Shown here piece after piece: positions 33,301 to 46,700 of a DNA stretch of 64,000 nucleotides (position 1 is its first letter; every line of letters begins with the position of its first letter). The notes beneath the pieces were generated by a model. That model saw nothing but the letters and a program-made list of their open reading frames with translations. It did no database searches and was not told the DNA's origin. This DNA comes from Cavia porcellus (taxonomy: Eukaryota; Chordata; Mammalia; Rodentia; Caviidae), in NCBI RefSeq assembly GCF_034190915.1, contig NW_026947506.1:30013248-30077247 (forward strand), read 5' to 3'. Both the position numbers and the translations under genes were made by a program.

Positions 33301-36300
33301 CCGTGGCTTCTTTTCAGTCTTGAGAGGTGGTCTGAGTTTTTAGGACCTCAGAGATCTAAGTGTGCCTCAGGTAAGGCATGCATGATCCACTGCTTTCTGT
33401 GCATGTCATGAGCTCTTATTTGTGGTCTTCTGGTCTTTTCCACCCTAGTGAGCCGCCCTGTGCTGGGCTGCCGGGAACTGGTCTTCAGGAACCTCTCCAA
33501 AATCCTTCCTGCCATTTGTCACGACATCACCGACTGGGTCGTGGGAACCAGGGTAAAGTCCGCACAGCTACTACCAGTGCTGCTCCTGCATGCTGAGGAC
33601 CACATCACACAGCACCTGGAGATCATCCTCAGGACCCTGCAGAGGGCCTGTGCTGACGAGGAGGCGGCTGTGGTCAGCAGTGTGAGTGGTCATTGCAGGT
33701 CGGGTTTGTGGGTGGTGAGTCCCAGGTGTGGGAGTCTGCAAGCTGTGAAAGGCTCATATCCATGGTTAGAGCCCAGCCCCTCCCATGTCCAGCCCCTGAG
33801 GATCACTGACCTGCAGCCCCGTGAAGTGATAGTGTGTTCAGGAAAATTGTCATTAAAGCTCCCTCAGGCACATGTGGCATCCATCACCAGGGCCAGGCTG
33901 CTGGCAAAGGTGCAGAGTGGCCCTGGGAATCTAGCTGCCACAGCCCATGGCACTCTGGAATCTGTAGGAATCTTGGGACAACTCTAGCATCAGTGTGTGG
34001 CCTCTCTGCTCCTTATTCTCAGATGTCCACTTGGCTACCTGCAGAGCAGGGGAAAGCCCAGAGCCTTGTGTTTCTCCAGCCCTGGCTCCCTGACCCTTGG
34101 TGGCATTGGCCAGCATGTGCTCCATGCTGCCAGATGGTTCACTGCATGAGGACACATCCTGGCACTTGAGAGAATGAGGTCATAGGCCAAAGCATCCACC
34201 TCATCTTGAGTCTTAAATTCCAGTGAAGCCTTGCTAATGGGTTTTGTTGTCACTATTTTAAGTCAGTTAGTGACTTAAAGTACATGCTGCAGTTCCACAT
34301 TTTAAACTTACTTTGGTGTCACCTGTTTTTACTTTTCAAAAACTATCAATTTAAGATTTTATAAACGTTTTTATGGAAAACAGAGTTGATTCTTGGATAT
34401 CAGATTTATCTCTAAAAGAGCCAAAGTTTTTCTGAGTTATTTGTTGTAAACTGTGTCTTCCCATACACTTTTTTTTTCTGAGACAGAGTTCACTATAGTT
34501 CAAGCTTGCCTTGAACACATGATGTGGTGCAGGCTGACTTCGAACTTACAGTGAACCTTCTGCCTCAGCCTCCCTTCTATTAGGATTATAAGCATGTACC
34601 ACCATGTCTTCCACGCACAACTTTTGAACCTCTATCTTTCTCATAGAAAAAAGCAAATTTATTTTGCATTACCCATCTAATTTTCCAAGGGATGAAATGA
34701 CCAGGTGGTGATAATACCCAGCAGACCCTAGTAGAGTTCATGTGTCCTCTCCCCATCCCAACAGCCTCGTAGAACAGATGTGGACACCCTAGCAGCACAG
34801 GCCTCAGCCACCCGCCTTTTGCTCCACCCTCCTGGCAGCTCTCACTTGCTCTCCATCTATTATTGTTGAGATCTAAAATGTCCCCTGAAAGTCTCCTATG
34901 TAGAAGGTGATTGGATCAAAAGGGCACTATTCTTACCAGTGGATTCATTCTCGGATGAGTTCATAGCTAAATGTGCTGTTCAGAGATGGGACCGGCTTAG
35001 AGGAAGTGGGTTATTAGGGGTGTCACCTGGAAGGGTGTATTCTTGTCCCTATCTTCCTTTGTTTCTCTCCGGCTTTCTGGTTGCCATGGATTGAAGAGCT
35101 TTCCTCCTTGTGCCCTCCACAAGCTAACTGTGGACTGAACTCTTTGAAAACATGAGCCAGAGAATCCTGTCCTTTAGTTTGTAGGTGTCAGATTTTGTCC
35201 AGCAATGAGACAGCTAACTAACACACTTACACTGCTATGTCGCATTGGGGTGTTGTAGGAGTGGGATCCCATAGTGTGTGGCCTGAGGCTTGCCCTTCTT
35301 CCCTCCATGCTCCCCGTGAGACCCAGTCCTAAGGTCTCAGCAGCTGTTCCTTCTCACTTCCCAGTAGAATTCCATCCTGTGGAGGTGCCATGTATGTTTA
35401 ACAGTTATCAATAGGAAGTTTAGGTCACTGTATCAGATGAGGGACATGAGGCAGGAAATCACTAGGATGCAGCCTTTTTTTTTTTTTGTCTTTTTCATTT
35501 TTATCGGTACCAGGGATCGAACTCACGACTACCTGCTTGCAAGGCAGGCGCTTATGCCACTGAGCTAAATCCCCACCCTTGAGATGCAGACTTTTTGTGT
35601 GCTGAACATCTTACCTAAGTCCCCATGATCGATTTGCTTGAACATTCTCCTGTGCAAATCCCGGGAAGCAGAGAGATGCTGTGTTCCCTTCAAGCTCCTC
35701 TAGTGGGCAAAGAATCTACAGGGCTGGAGCTGGATATAGCCAGGTGTTTTCAAACTCCTTCATTTTGTTCTACATCTCTCTAACAGTGCACAAGATCTGC
35801 AGAGCTGATTGGGACATTCGTCAGCCCAGAAGTGTTTCTGAAGCTGATCTTATCGATGCTGAAGAAAACACCCTCCTCTTCTAGCCTGTTAATTCTCGCT
35901 TCTGTCATTCGAGGCTGCCCACGGGATGCCCTCCAGCCACACCTCAAGGTCATCACTACAGAGCTGGCCCAGGCGCACGTGAGCCAGGCATCTGAAAACG
36001 TAAGATGATGCAGTGAAGAATCAGTCACACCCTGAGTTACGGATAGGAGGTGTCCCTGCTGGCATCTGAGCCTAACTACTGATAGTCAGGGGCAGCATGT
36101 CCATACTCAGGCCCATCAGTTATGTCCGCTGCACCCAGGGTGCTGGCACCAATATCTTGGGACCTGACCTCTTGCTCTGTCCACTACTGTACCCATCAGC
36201 CAAGTGGCCTTATGTTAAAATTAAGATTTCCTTTTCTTAGTCCACTTTGGCCACCTGTCAGTTGGCCAGTATTCACATGTGATCAGTGGCCATCTGTTGG

Positions 36301-37728
36301 ACAGTGCAGGACAGATATGCCCATTGCCAGTAGAGTCTGGATGGTGCTCTCATGGGCAGTCACAGACTGGAGAGAGTTGTGGATCAGTGGCATGGTGGAG
36401 AGAACCCTGGTCCCCACTCCTGTGGGACAGGAGATAAGTCTGTCCACACTGTGCTTGGTACACCCAGAACATCCTCAGTGGTGGACAAGAATGCGTGCTT
36501 TATTGATGTCATTTATCATTTGAATTATGAGCATAAAATAACTGACCTGATGACATGCCAAACAGGTTTGTTTCCTCTTAAATTAAGCAGTGAATTCATT
36601 AGGGCTGAGGCTGATACAACTGAGGTAACCAGCTTAATCCTTTGCAATAATTTATAATTATTTCTGCTGAAGACATGATAATGACCGTTTTGTTCGGATA
36701 TCAGGCCTGACCTGTCCACTCCCACATCTCATCCCAGATCCTCCTGTTGGGTGATCAGACTCTCCCTCCACTTGAGTCAGCTGCTCCCATAGAGAGGTGC
36801 CTGCAGGTGGCATGTGGTCCAACTTGACATCTTCCAGAAGCTGTTGGAACACAAGGCTGGCCTGGGGAGAGGGTGCTGGCAAGGACCCCTGGCCATACCC
36901 TTCTCTGTCCCCAGCCTGAGAGTCACTACAGTTCACATTCACACTTACAGACTATGTTAAGAAGCCTGTAAGGAATTTAAGGAACTAGAAACCAGAGGCC
37001 TCAAGGTGGAACAGGTACAAGTCATCATTCCTGGTGTTTTTAGCCACATTCTGTCTTTTCCCTCCCCAGCTCCTTCTTAGCATCATCCCCAGTCAACATG
37101 AGTTCAACAGTGTTGCTCATGATTGGGTTTTTTGTTTTTGTTTTTGTTTTTGTTTTTGTTTTGTCTTTCTGAGACAGGGTCTCTCTATGCAGTTCAGGCT
37201 GGCCTTGAGCTCATTTGGAGCCTAGGCTGGTCTCGAACTCGCAATGATCTTCCTGCCTCACCCTCCCAAGTGCTAGGATTACAGGCATGAGCCACCACAC
37301 CCAGCTCATGATTGGTTTTGAGAAGGATTTTGATTCTTGCATTTGGATGTATAAACCAGAATTGTTCTAAATGGGTGTAACCTAAAAATCCGTGCAGGCA
37401 TTTAAATATATGTTTTACAAACATAATGACAAAAGGAGTGTTGTCATTTACTTTTCTTTGTTTTGGTGACATAGAACCTGGGTTTCATGGTTGATAGGCC
37501 AGGACTCCTTATCTTTCTGTTCGGCTTCTCATCTTCTTGTTACTTTTCGGGAGGCTGAGCAAAACCTTTCCTGACCCTTCATCTACCAGGGTTCAGGCAC
37601 ATTCTGGCCCAGAGGCCAGGGAACCAGTCATGATAAAAACCCAGGCTGTACATAATGCCCCTTTCTTGACAAACTTAAATGTTTGACAAGAAAAGACAAA
37701 CACATTCCGATCAGAGTCATTTCTTTTT

Positions 37729-37759
<31 letters not shown>

Positions 37760-40700
37760 GGTCTTTTTCGTTTTTATCGGTACCAGGGATCGAACTCACG
37801 ACTGCCTGCTTGCAAGGCAGGTGCTTATGCCACTGAGCTAAATCCCCAGCCCCCAGAGTCATTTCTGTATGTGTCATTCTACAGTGAGTGAGTGCTTACC
37901 TGCTCAATCTGTGTCTGGTCATTTGGAAAGTCATTTGCATTTCCTACCACCATTCTTCAGTGGCCAGAAAAATTGACTAAGAATGTTTTTCCAGAACAAT
38001 CTAAACATTTTTAAACCCCAAGTTAAAACAGAGACCTGTGCAGAAGCATCTTGTGCTACGGATCTGTCTGCTGTGGCCTCATGATTGGCAGGAGCTGGTT
38101 GGTAGCAAAGGTATTTCCCAAGTGTTGAGCCAGGCTGTTCCTAGAGCTGAGCTGAGGAACCCAGTCCTTGTCTCTAAAGTGTGTGATGACAGGTAACTGA
38201 AATAAGAAGGTGCATTCACTCCTGTTTAAGGAGATCAGAAGTTCAGGGACCAAGTTGCCTGTACTAACTATGACCATCTCTAGCACTTTGTCTGGTTTTC
38301 TCCATGTTAAGTAACGTAGTGTCAGAATTGAGAAACACTGAGCACTGGTCTCTGCTATGTTTTTTTCCTTTGTGTCTGAGTGCAGGCAAATTCTAACCAT
38401 CCCTTGGTCATTAGGGAGATCTGTAGATGTTACCATCTTGCCATTTCTGCAGAGATATGGCCATGGGCATATAGCAAGGATGATGCTTGCTGTAAAAGGA
38501 GAACATGGCTTTTGTGGTCTTTAGTTTGGATCTGTAATGAGACAGCTGTGCCAAAGCTGAGAGGGTACATGTGTTTTAAAAGTGCTTCCCAGGGTCGGGG
38601 ATATAACTCAGTGACACAGCCCCTACCTGGCAAACATGAGGTCATGAGTTCATTTCCTGGTACTGAAAATAATAATAATATGCATTCCCTTTTATTTTCA
38701 TTGAAAAAAAATGATGGGTCTTTAAATTTACATTATGAGGCTGGGTATGGTGGCGCACTCCTATAATCCCAGCACTCAGGAGCCTGATGCAGGAGGATTG
38801 TTGGAAGTTTGGGACCAGCCTGGGCTACAAAGAAAGCTAAAGGCCAGCCTGAACTGCACAGTGAGACCCTATCTCAAAAAGATAAAAAATAAAAAGTTTA
38901 CGTATGAGTGAGTCACTCTAGAGGTTTGTCAAGATCATGTCTACCAAAATTTTAATTAGTCAGTACAGACCAAAAGAAAGAAGGCTATGGGGATAGTCAG
39001 GATCAGAATAAAAGCATATATCTGTGGCTTCTCCTGGGAGTGGGGCACGCCATGCTCACAGCCCAACTCCTGGGGTGGTGTTGGGGCTGTCTGTATTAGG
39101 GCAGGGTGGGTCAGGGATACAGGAACAAACCTGCTGTGGTACAGTGACTTCTTTAAACTCTGGTGAGTCATGGCAACTTTCAGACTGATGCCGAAATTTA
39201 GAACCAATCCATCATCTAGCCAAATAATTATCATGCTTTTTTGAACTCACACCTCCAATTACTAAAAAGAGATTTGAGCATTTGCCTCTTGTTTACATCT
39301 ATGGTTGTTTTGTTTTGTTTTTTTTGTACCAGGGATCAGACTCATGACCTCATGCTTGCCAGGCAGGTACTTACACTGCTGACCTAAATCGTCCGCCCAA
39401 CCTCCATGTTTTTATGAAAACATATTTGCACTTATTACCTATGTGACCTCTATCTTGATTCATTTTGAGACCATAATCTTTTTTGTTTGTTTGTTTTTTT
39501 AACCACGGATTGAACTCAGGCCCTTACACTTGCCAAGCAGGTGCTTTGCCACTGAGGTAGATCCCCAACCCTCCTGACTCATTCTGTACATCATAAAACA
39601 TGTAAAATGCTTGAGTTAGAGTAACATTGTAAGCAGTGCCTGTAATGAATACAGTGAAAACAAGTGGGAAGCTGTTGAACCAGACAAGCTTTTGGTGTCC
39701 CCCCTTAACCACGAAGCATTTTTTTATTTGTAAAACTTTATTTTTGTTAAAGCTGAGGCACATATAACTTGTACCCTTTTTCTGTTTTTTTTTTTTTCTT
39801 TTTTCTCCTTAAATTAAAAAAAGAAAAAAAAAAAGCTAAGGCACGTAGAGATATTCAAAACTGCAAAAAAGAGGGGAAAAAATGGTAACTTATACCACCA
39901 CACCCACCTCCGGTTACCAGTTCTTTTTTGTTCTTGTGTTTTCCCCTTGTGCTAGTTTTTTGCTTTGTATTGTTTTGTTTTTAAACTTTGGGAGGAGTAA
40001 GGAGGGCTCTGCAGTATTTTCAGGTAAATCCAAGACATGCTGTTGTTTCATTTATAAATGAACATTGCAGCACAGGAGTTTTCAGACTTTTTAAACTGAA
40101 CTTTTAAAACACAAAATGACTGTGGACCCTGAATTCTCAGTCTGTTTCCAGTTTCCCTGTTGTCTAAACAGTACCCTTGTTAAGGCTGATCATTCTAGTC
40201 AGGGCCCAGTGGACCCTGGACATGGCGTGATGGCTCTCCTAGTTCTTGCTGGGCAAATGGACCCTGCACTTTGCAGATTTGGGGTGAGGGGCACTGACTA
40301 TCTCTGATCTCTTCCAGGATGTCTACCTGGAGCACCTGCTGCTCTGTGTGCAGAGCCTGGTGTCTGTGTGTCAAGAGGACTGCAGCATGGCCAGCCTGCA
40401 GCTCATGGAGGTGCTGGTGACAGTCAAGGCTCTCTCAGGTGCCACTGCCCTTGGGGACAAGGTAAGGCTTGTGGAAGATCCTCATCACTGCAAACTGTCT
40501 CTGACGGAAGTGTAACTGTCTTCTGTAAATCTCCTGCATGCTTGAATTTCAGGCCTCAGGCATATCTGACTGGCAAAGATGAAAGAATGTGGAACATTTG
40601 GGATGAGTCATTCATGAGGTGGCCTCAGGGTGTCCTGCCACCTGCAGATGTATCCTACTGTCTAGGAATGAAAGCTCTTTAATCTTGAGCCTGTAACAAA

Positions 40701-43700
40701 GAAGCAAAGAAGAAACAAGACTGTCACAGTCTTCAGCCTGTTCCAATCAGTGATTTCAAAAGCACACACCCCCATGCAGCTGAAAGTCTGGAGAGAACTG
40801 TGACTTTCCTGCATTAATTGCAGAACGGCTTTGCAAAATGATTTCTGTCCTCTTGGCTCTGTGTTTATGCTTAAAAGTCTCCTGAGCTGCCTTCTGTGTG
40901 GACTCTGAGAATCACCTGGCACCTATAGTATGCAGATCCTGTTCCGCCAGCCCCCACACAGGCTGTTTTGTGTGGAAGACATGGTAGCCATGGAACCTGA
41001 ATTCAAGGAGGCTCACTGCCCTTCCTCTCCTATTTGTAGGTCTCTTTTATTTGTAGAATTCTTTATTTTGGAGGTTTTTTGTGTGTTGGGTATTGACGAT
41101 AGAACTTAAGGCTGCACTACCAATAAGCTACATCCTTAGCCTTTCTTGTTTTTATTTATTTTTTTCTTTTTTGAGACACTAAGTTTCATAGACTGATCTC
41201 AAACTCAGAATTCTCCTGCCTCAACTTCCCAAGGTCTTGTGTCACAGGCAAGTGTCACCATGCCCCACTTCATGAGGCTTCTTTCAACTTTGCTGTATTT
41301 CACTCTTTGAAAACAACCTTACAAAAGACACGTCTTTGTAGAAGATTTGTCACTGATAGCCATAAGTAATAGCAAAGCAGTGCCTGTGAGTGGCAGAAGG
41401 AAGCCAAGTACATCAAGTGACAGGTGGGTCTACAGAATGGAGGCCACTGGGCAGCTGCCATGAGGGAATTTTGAGGACTTCCTACTATGTTTAAACCCCA
41501 GAAAGCCACCAATTACTGAGTAGCTGATGGTTTCTTGGTTAGTCATACTTCACCCCTGTGTCACCAGCCGGCATGCATCCTGGCGTCAGTGATGATGAAA
41601 GTTAAAGCATGACACATCGAAAACTTAGAAAATTTATTATAGAGGAGACACACAGCTGACTGTCGATAGGCAGCCTCATGGGTGACAGAAGGAGAAGCTT
41701 CTAACAGTGGATACATTTTATGGAGTCTCGGAGGAATGGCATTAATTATTCATGGATTTTCCAAAAGGTGCACAGGTCATTGAATAGGGTAAAGTTTAGT
41801 TACTTCACAGATGTGATTTTGCACATGATCCAAAATGTACTTAGCAACATGTTATGCCACCCTCTGGATGGAGAATTTATTATGGAAATGTATGATAATG
41901 AAGGCATAATGAAGTTCAGGGTCAGTTCCCTGTTAAGACTGTCTCTGTTGTGCTTGCATTAGTCTAACCTAGTCGCCCGCATGACCTACCTCTTGGTCAC
42001 TTAGTTGACAGCATGACTTACTTTACCCTACCTGTCACCAGAAGCTACCCAGCCTGCTTAGAATTATCTCTCAGACTGCTACTTCTGTCACATTATTGCC
42101 TCCAGAGTCATCTGTTGGGGTCTGACAGGCAGAAATGCTGAGCACAGGAGTGTGAGGATGGGCTTGGGGACAGTTAGGTTGGTCTAATTCTTTAAAACTC
42201 CTTGGCCCACCATGGCCCGATCAGAGTGGCCCCAGGTCACCTTTGATTTGTGCAAACCAGGAAACCACTTATATTGCTCCATAGTTGATGCCTATATGTC
42301 TGCTTTATTATTTGCTGTAAACACAGCATTGATAGCATGATGGGAAGTCTGAACTTAGCAAAGTCAGCTGTAGTCCTGGCCTGCAGGTCCAGTCTTCAAG
42401 CATTTTTGCCTTGCAGCACTCCCCTCCTGGCTAAATGTTCCCATTTAACCCACTCATTCCAGCAGCTCAAGGGCCTTGGGTGATAATGTCTTAAAAACTA
42501 GAATTCTCAGCTAGATGTGGTGGCACATGCATGTAAGTCCAGTACTCTGGGAGACTGAGACCGGAAGATTACAAATTCAAGCCCACCCTGTACAATTTAG
42601 CAACTTGGTGAGACAATGTCTCAAAAAAAAAAAAAAAAAATTAAAAAGGCCTGAGGATGGTGGCCTTGGGTTCAATCCCTAGTATACACTCCCCTCCCCC
42701 AATGGAATGATCCCAGTGTTTGACTTATATCTTACAGGCTCGGGAGACCATGGAGTCACTGGCCATGGTAGACAATGTCCCTGGAAGTCAGGACCTCTAC
42801 CGCAAGTACATGGGTCCTCTCCTGGAGCGACTGACTGCCTCGCACAGTGACTGGACTGCTCACTCTGTAGAGCTGCTGCAGTTTTGTGAAGTCATCACCC
42901 AGTCAGGTGAGTCCCAGGCAGCCCTCAGTGCTCTGCCTGGTCTCATCTGTGGTCCCCCCTTCTTCAGCCATATATCTGCTCCACCACAAGGAAACCAGGG
43001 TGCAGTATACCGCATCACTGCTCACTGAGGCATGTTTCAGAAAGTGACAGAAGGGAGCGCCCCCAGGGTACGAGGGCTGGAGCTGTGGCTTCTGTGAGTC
43101 GTTCTTCAAGGTCTCTCCTCTACACACAGCAAATGCAGTAATCTGAAATCAGGGTCTATCATGGCCTCTTTTGTAGCCTGTATTCTTCAGATACAACTGG
43201 GTTTTAGTAAGGAATTTCACATTTCCAGCCGCATGGCATTCTGAGTGTGTGACACAGGAGGCTTTGGCCTCTGAGACCTCTGCATATCTGTCTGTTGTCC
43301 CAGAGCCTGCATTTGCAGGCTCTTTCCTGAACTGGATAATGTTGCTCCATAACCTCCTTCATTATAGATGCAGAGTATATAGCCTTTTATTTAGTCTCAT
43401 AGCCTTTTATTTTCCCCCAGTACTGGGGCTGAAACCCAGGTCTGGCACATGTAGCCTGTCCCAAGTACTAACCACTGAGCCATACCCCAGCATTTAACAA
43501 GGTCTTCATTTCAGAAGTTGCAGTGAGAGTCATTAGGTGTGTATCCTGTACTTTGCAAGTGACTGTGACTTGTCTATATGGTTACTCCTTCCTTGATGTA
43601 TAGACTCCCATAGTCCTTCGCACTGCCCCCATGTTTCTGCGTGATCCTACCACCTCGCTGGAGGTATAAAGTGTGCTCCGCTGTGCTGCAGAGCTAGGGA

Positions 43701-46700
43701 TGCCTCTGTGGTTAATAATCAGGTTATTTATGCCCAGGACTCTGAGAGCAACCAAGAAGTCTGAAATTTCTCTTTGTCAGTTGTGTACAAAACTGTTTCC
43801 AGATTATAAAAGGCAGGGCTAAGGATCAAGGGTCACTGCAGCAGATGTCTCTGCAGCTCCTCAGCCCTGCCTGCTTCAAACACCAGGTTACTGTACCTCA
43901 TCACTGTTGTGCAGGGCAGAAGCTACTGACCCTATTTTATAGGTGGGAAACCAAAAGCACAAGGTTTATTGAAAATTATTTAAAAGTGACTTCTTAAATG
44001 AGGATTTTTAAAAATAACTTATTTACAAAATTCCTATAGGATTTATCTGTAGGACAAATTTATCTGTAAGACATTTAAAACTTCTAAAACAGAATGGGGA
44101 TCTACAAAAGAAGTAGATTCTACTATGTCTTCATTTGAAACCAAACAGTAAAAAATAGACCTGGGAAAATATTCACAGTGAAACCAATATCATCAGGTAT
44201 TTGTTACATAAAACTCACATGGAATAAAGATAAAAGCCTTAGCCCCCAACAGACAGACAGGAAACTTGGATTATATAAGAAAGAGTTAACATAGCTAGCA
44301 AGCAGACAGAGTTGGAAACTATGCATTCAGCCTTCTTAATAATACAGAAATATGAGTTAGCAACTATGAATATGATTTCTTTATCTATGGAATTAGACAG
44401 AAAATAACAAGTTTGTCCCAGGGGGGTCAAGCTGGGAGCCTTGGGCCCTGCTGTGGAATTCCATATGCATAGCGCTTGTGGGAAGCAGCTGGGTGATGCA
44501 TCTACAATTCTCAGAGCATTCATAGCTGTCTACCCGGCAGTCAGATAAATGAGACTATATGCTAAGAAAGTGATCCTGACTATGGGAAAAGCCACATAGC
44601 CAAAGTATTCAGCAGGGCATAACTTAATTGCACAATTGGAAGTGACTCAGATACCTTACAGGAAGTTAAACATGTAAGGGCATTTCCACAGAAAGCGGTT
44701 CTGGCCACTAATAAAAATGACCACCCTGAGCCTTCATTCAGGAGGAAAATTTCGTGGCACCAGGCAAGAGAGAGAGGACAGTGGTGGCACTTGTATGCTA
44801 CTTGTGAGGAAGTCTAGCACTGGAGGAAGAGGTTCCAAGGCTCTCAGTCTTCATTCTGTTTTGTTTTGTTTTTTAACTTTCTTAACACCAAGTAGCTAAC
44901 TTTCCAAATCCTACCAGAGCCCTGTTGAGGGCTGTCAGTATGGGAGGGGTATGGTCCTTTCCTTCTCACATTCTAACAGCTGATTATGAGCCAGGGACAT
45001 GATACTGTTTTCTGTATTTAGACCAGAAAATGTAGCTTATTTCCAGTTTGTTAAAATGGAGAGAGAGAGAGTTTTAAAGGCAGCAGAAATCACGACTCTT
45101 GTAGCAGGGAGGCCCCGAGTCATAGGGACATGCTGCCATGCTGGACTAGGCCATGTCTGAGAGGACATCAGGGCAGCACTATCTCAGAGCCTGTCTGGCC
45201 TCACCAGGCCCCTCTAGACGTCCCCACCAGTGAGGACACAGAGCCCCTCACAGCTCAGCTTGACCTGCATTTCAGTGCAGTGTGGGGTTCTGAGCGTGAG
45301 CCCCTCTGGACAGAGTCCGCCTGAGTAAACAGCTCAGATAACAGATGCTTCCAGCAAAAGGGTCCACCTACCTAGGGGTGTGGGAAGGAATGAAACTCAG
45401 TTAAACTTCCACGTGTCCCTACATGGCCTCTGGTTCTGCCACACTCAAGGATGCACGAAGTTGTCAGCGAACTCTTTTCAAACTGGCCTCAGGTCCCATT
45501 GCGTCCCCTCGGGGCTGTGTCTGTATTGTGAGCCCTGAGCTCATGGGCCTGCCAATGCCCAGTAAAGGTGTATGTGTGTCTGTCTGTGTGACTCTGCAGC
45601 AGCAGCTGTTATGAGGTCAGCTAGCTTTGGGCAGATATTTCTGTATGTCATACAGATGACAAAGATGGTCTCAGAGTCCAGGGGTACATCTGGGGTCTAC
45701 AGCCTGAGCCCAAGCCTGCATCTCCACACTGATCTTTGAGTTTTGGGCTTACCCTGTCTGCAGAACATATTCCACTTTAAAAAGCAATTCCTAAAAGGCA
45801 GTGCTTTTCAAAACCAAGAATGTTAGCTGCCCCAGGCCTAGGAGGCTGTGGCCGAAGGCTGCTCCCCAGGGTGTGGTGCCCGCAGACCCATGGTACAGAG
45901 GCCATGTGGCAAGCCCCAGAGGCCCAAATGAGAAAGGCCAGCTACATTAGACGCAACCTGTTCCTTAGTCTCTCTCACACTGATTTGCGCCTGGAAGGCA
46001 AACCTAGGCCTGGCCAGGATCAGTGTCATCGGTGAGCTATGCCAGTAACATGGACCGGACACAATGTCAGAATTTATTAAATAACAATTAACTCACCAGC
46101 TACATCAGTTTCATCATCCCTATCTGGGCAGTACTCAGAGTCCACTCTTTGGTAGCCAAAAAGTTGGGCAATCACAGGTTCTTTTATTGCAGTCTTAGTA
46201 ATGTCTATAGCATTCAGGTCCCACAAAACACTTCATAAAATAATAGTTAAGTTACAGAACAGTGAACAAAGGGTTAAGAGGGGATGTAGCATTAGAAAAG
46301 ATGAGACTGAAAGCAAAGGCTGAGTCTGCAGAGATGTGAAGAGTTACTTGGGTGGCCAAGAAAAAGTTACAGTCCAGGCTGAGCTGCTTCGTGGCCTGGG
46401 GCTTGTCGATAGTGCTGAAGTGTTCAGGGCCCAAGTGTGGGCAGCAGGCAGTTTGGAGTCCAGGGGTACATCTGGGGTCTTCCTGGAGTACCTTCCAGTC
46501 TGAAAGTACAACTTTGTGTTCTGACCTGTTACCTGGACTCATTCTGTTTCACATCCTAGAGGCAGAGCCCCAGAAATGTGGCCCGTGCAGATGCCCTGCT
46601 CGCAGGCAGGCACTCGCCCTGCAGGTCCACACTGCATCAAGTTCAGAGATAAAAGCTGACCCAAAAGTAAGGACCAAAGGCCTGTCAACACGTGACACCT

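Larger units (their letters stand above)
20458..33448 (+). other. DNAAF5: DNAAF5 intron 4 (largest, about 13 kb)
   Basis: It holds several SINEs, L1-like 3' debris (about 22.8-23.45 kb), inverted transposase-like fragments (25.6-26.04 kb), the 27.0-31.0 kb L1 element with nested SINEs, and a cluster of seven SINEs at 31.45-32.82 kb. 20.5-21.6, 23.5-24.7 and 24.9-25.6 kb show nothing recognisable. Confidence 0.95.
33682..35786 (+). other. DNAAF5: DNAAF5 intron 5
   Basis: 2.1 kb. Contains a B1 (34470-34612), an LTR-like element (34862-35226) and a tRNA SINE (35473-35580). 33.7-34.4 kb shows nothing recognisable. Confidence 0.95.
36000..40317 (+). other. DNAAF5: DNAAF5 intron 6
   Basis: 4.3 kb with two B1s (37128, 38735), three tRNA-type SINEs and one ID. 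36.0-37.1 and 37.9-38.58 kb have no recognised feature. 39.78-39.84 kb is a T-rich then A-rich palindromic-like low-complexity patch. Confidence 0.95.
40462..42737 (+). other. DNAAF5: DNAAF5 intron 7
   Basis: 2.3 kb with two B1+ID SINEs. 41.3-42.5 kb shows no feature I can name. Confidence 0.95.
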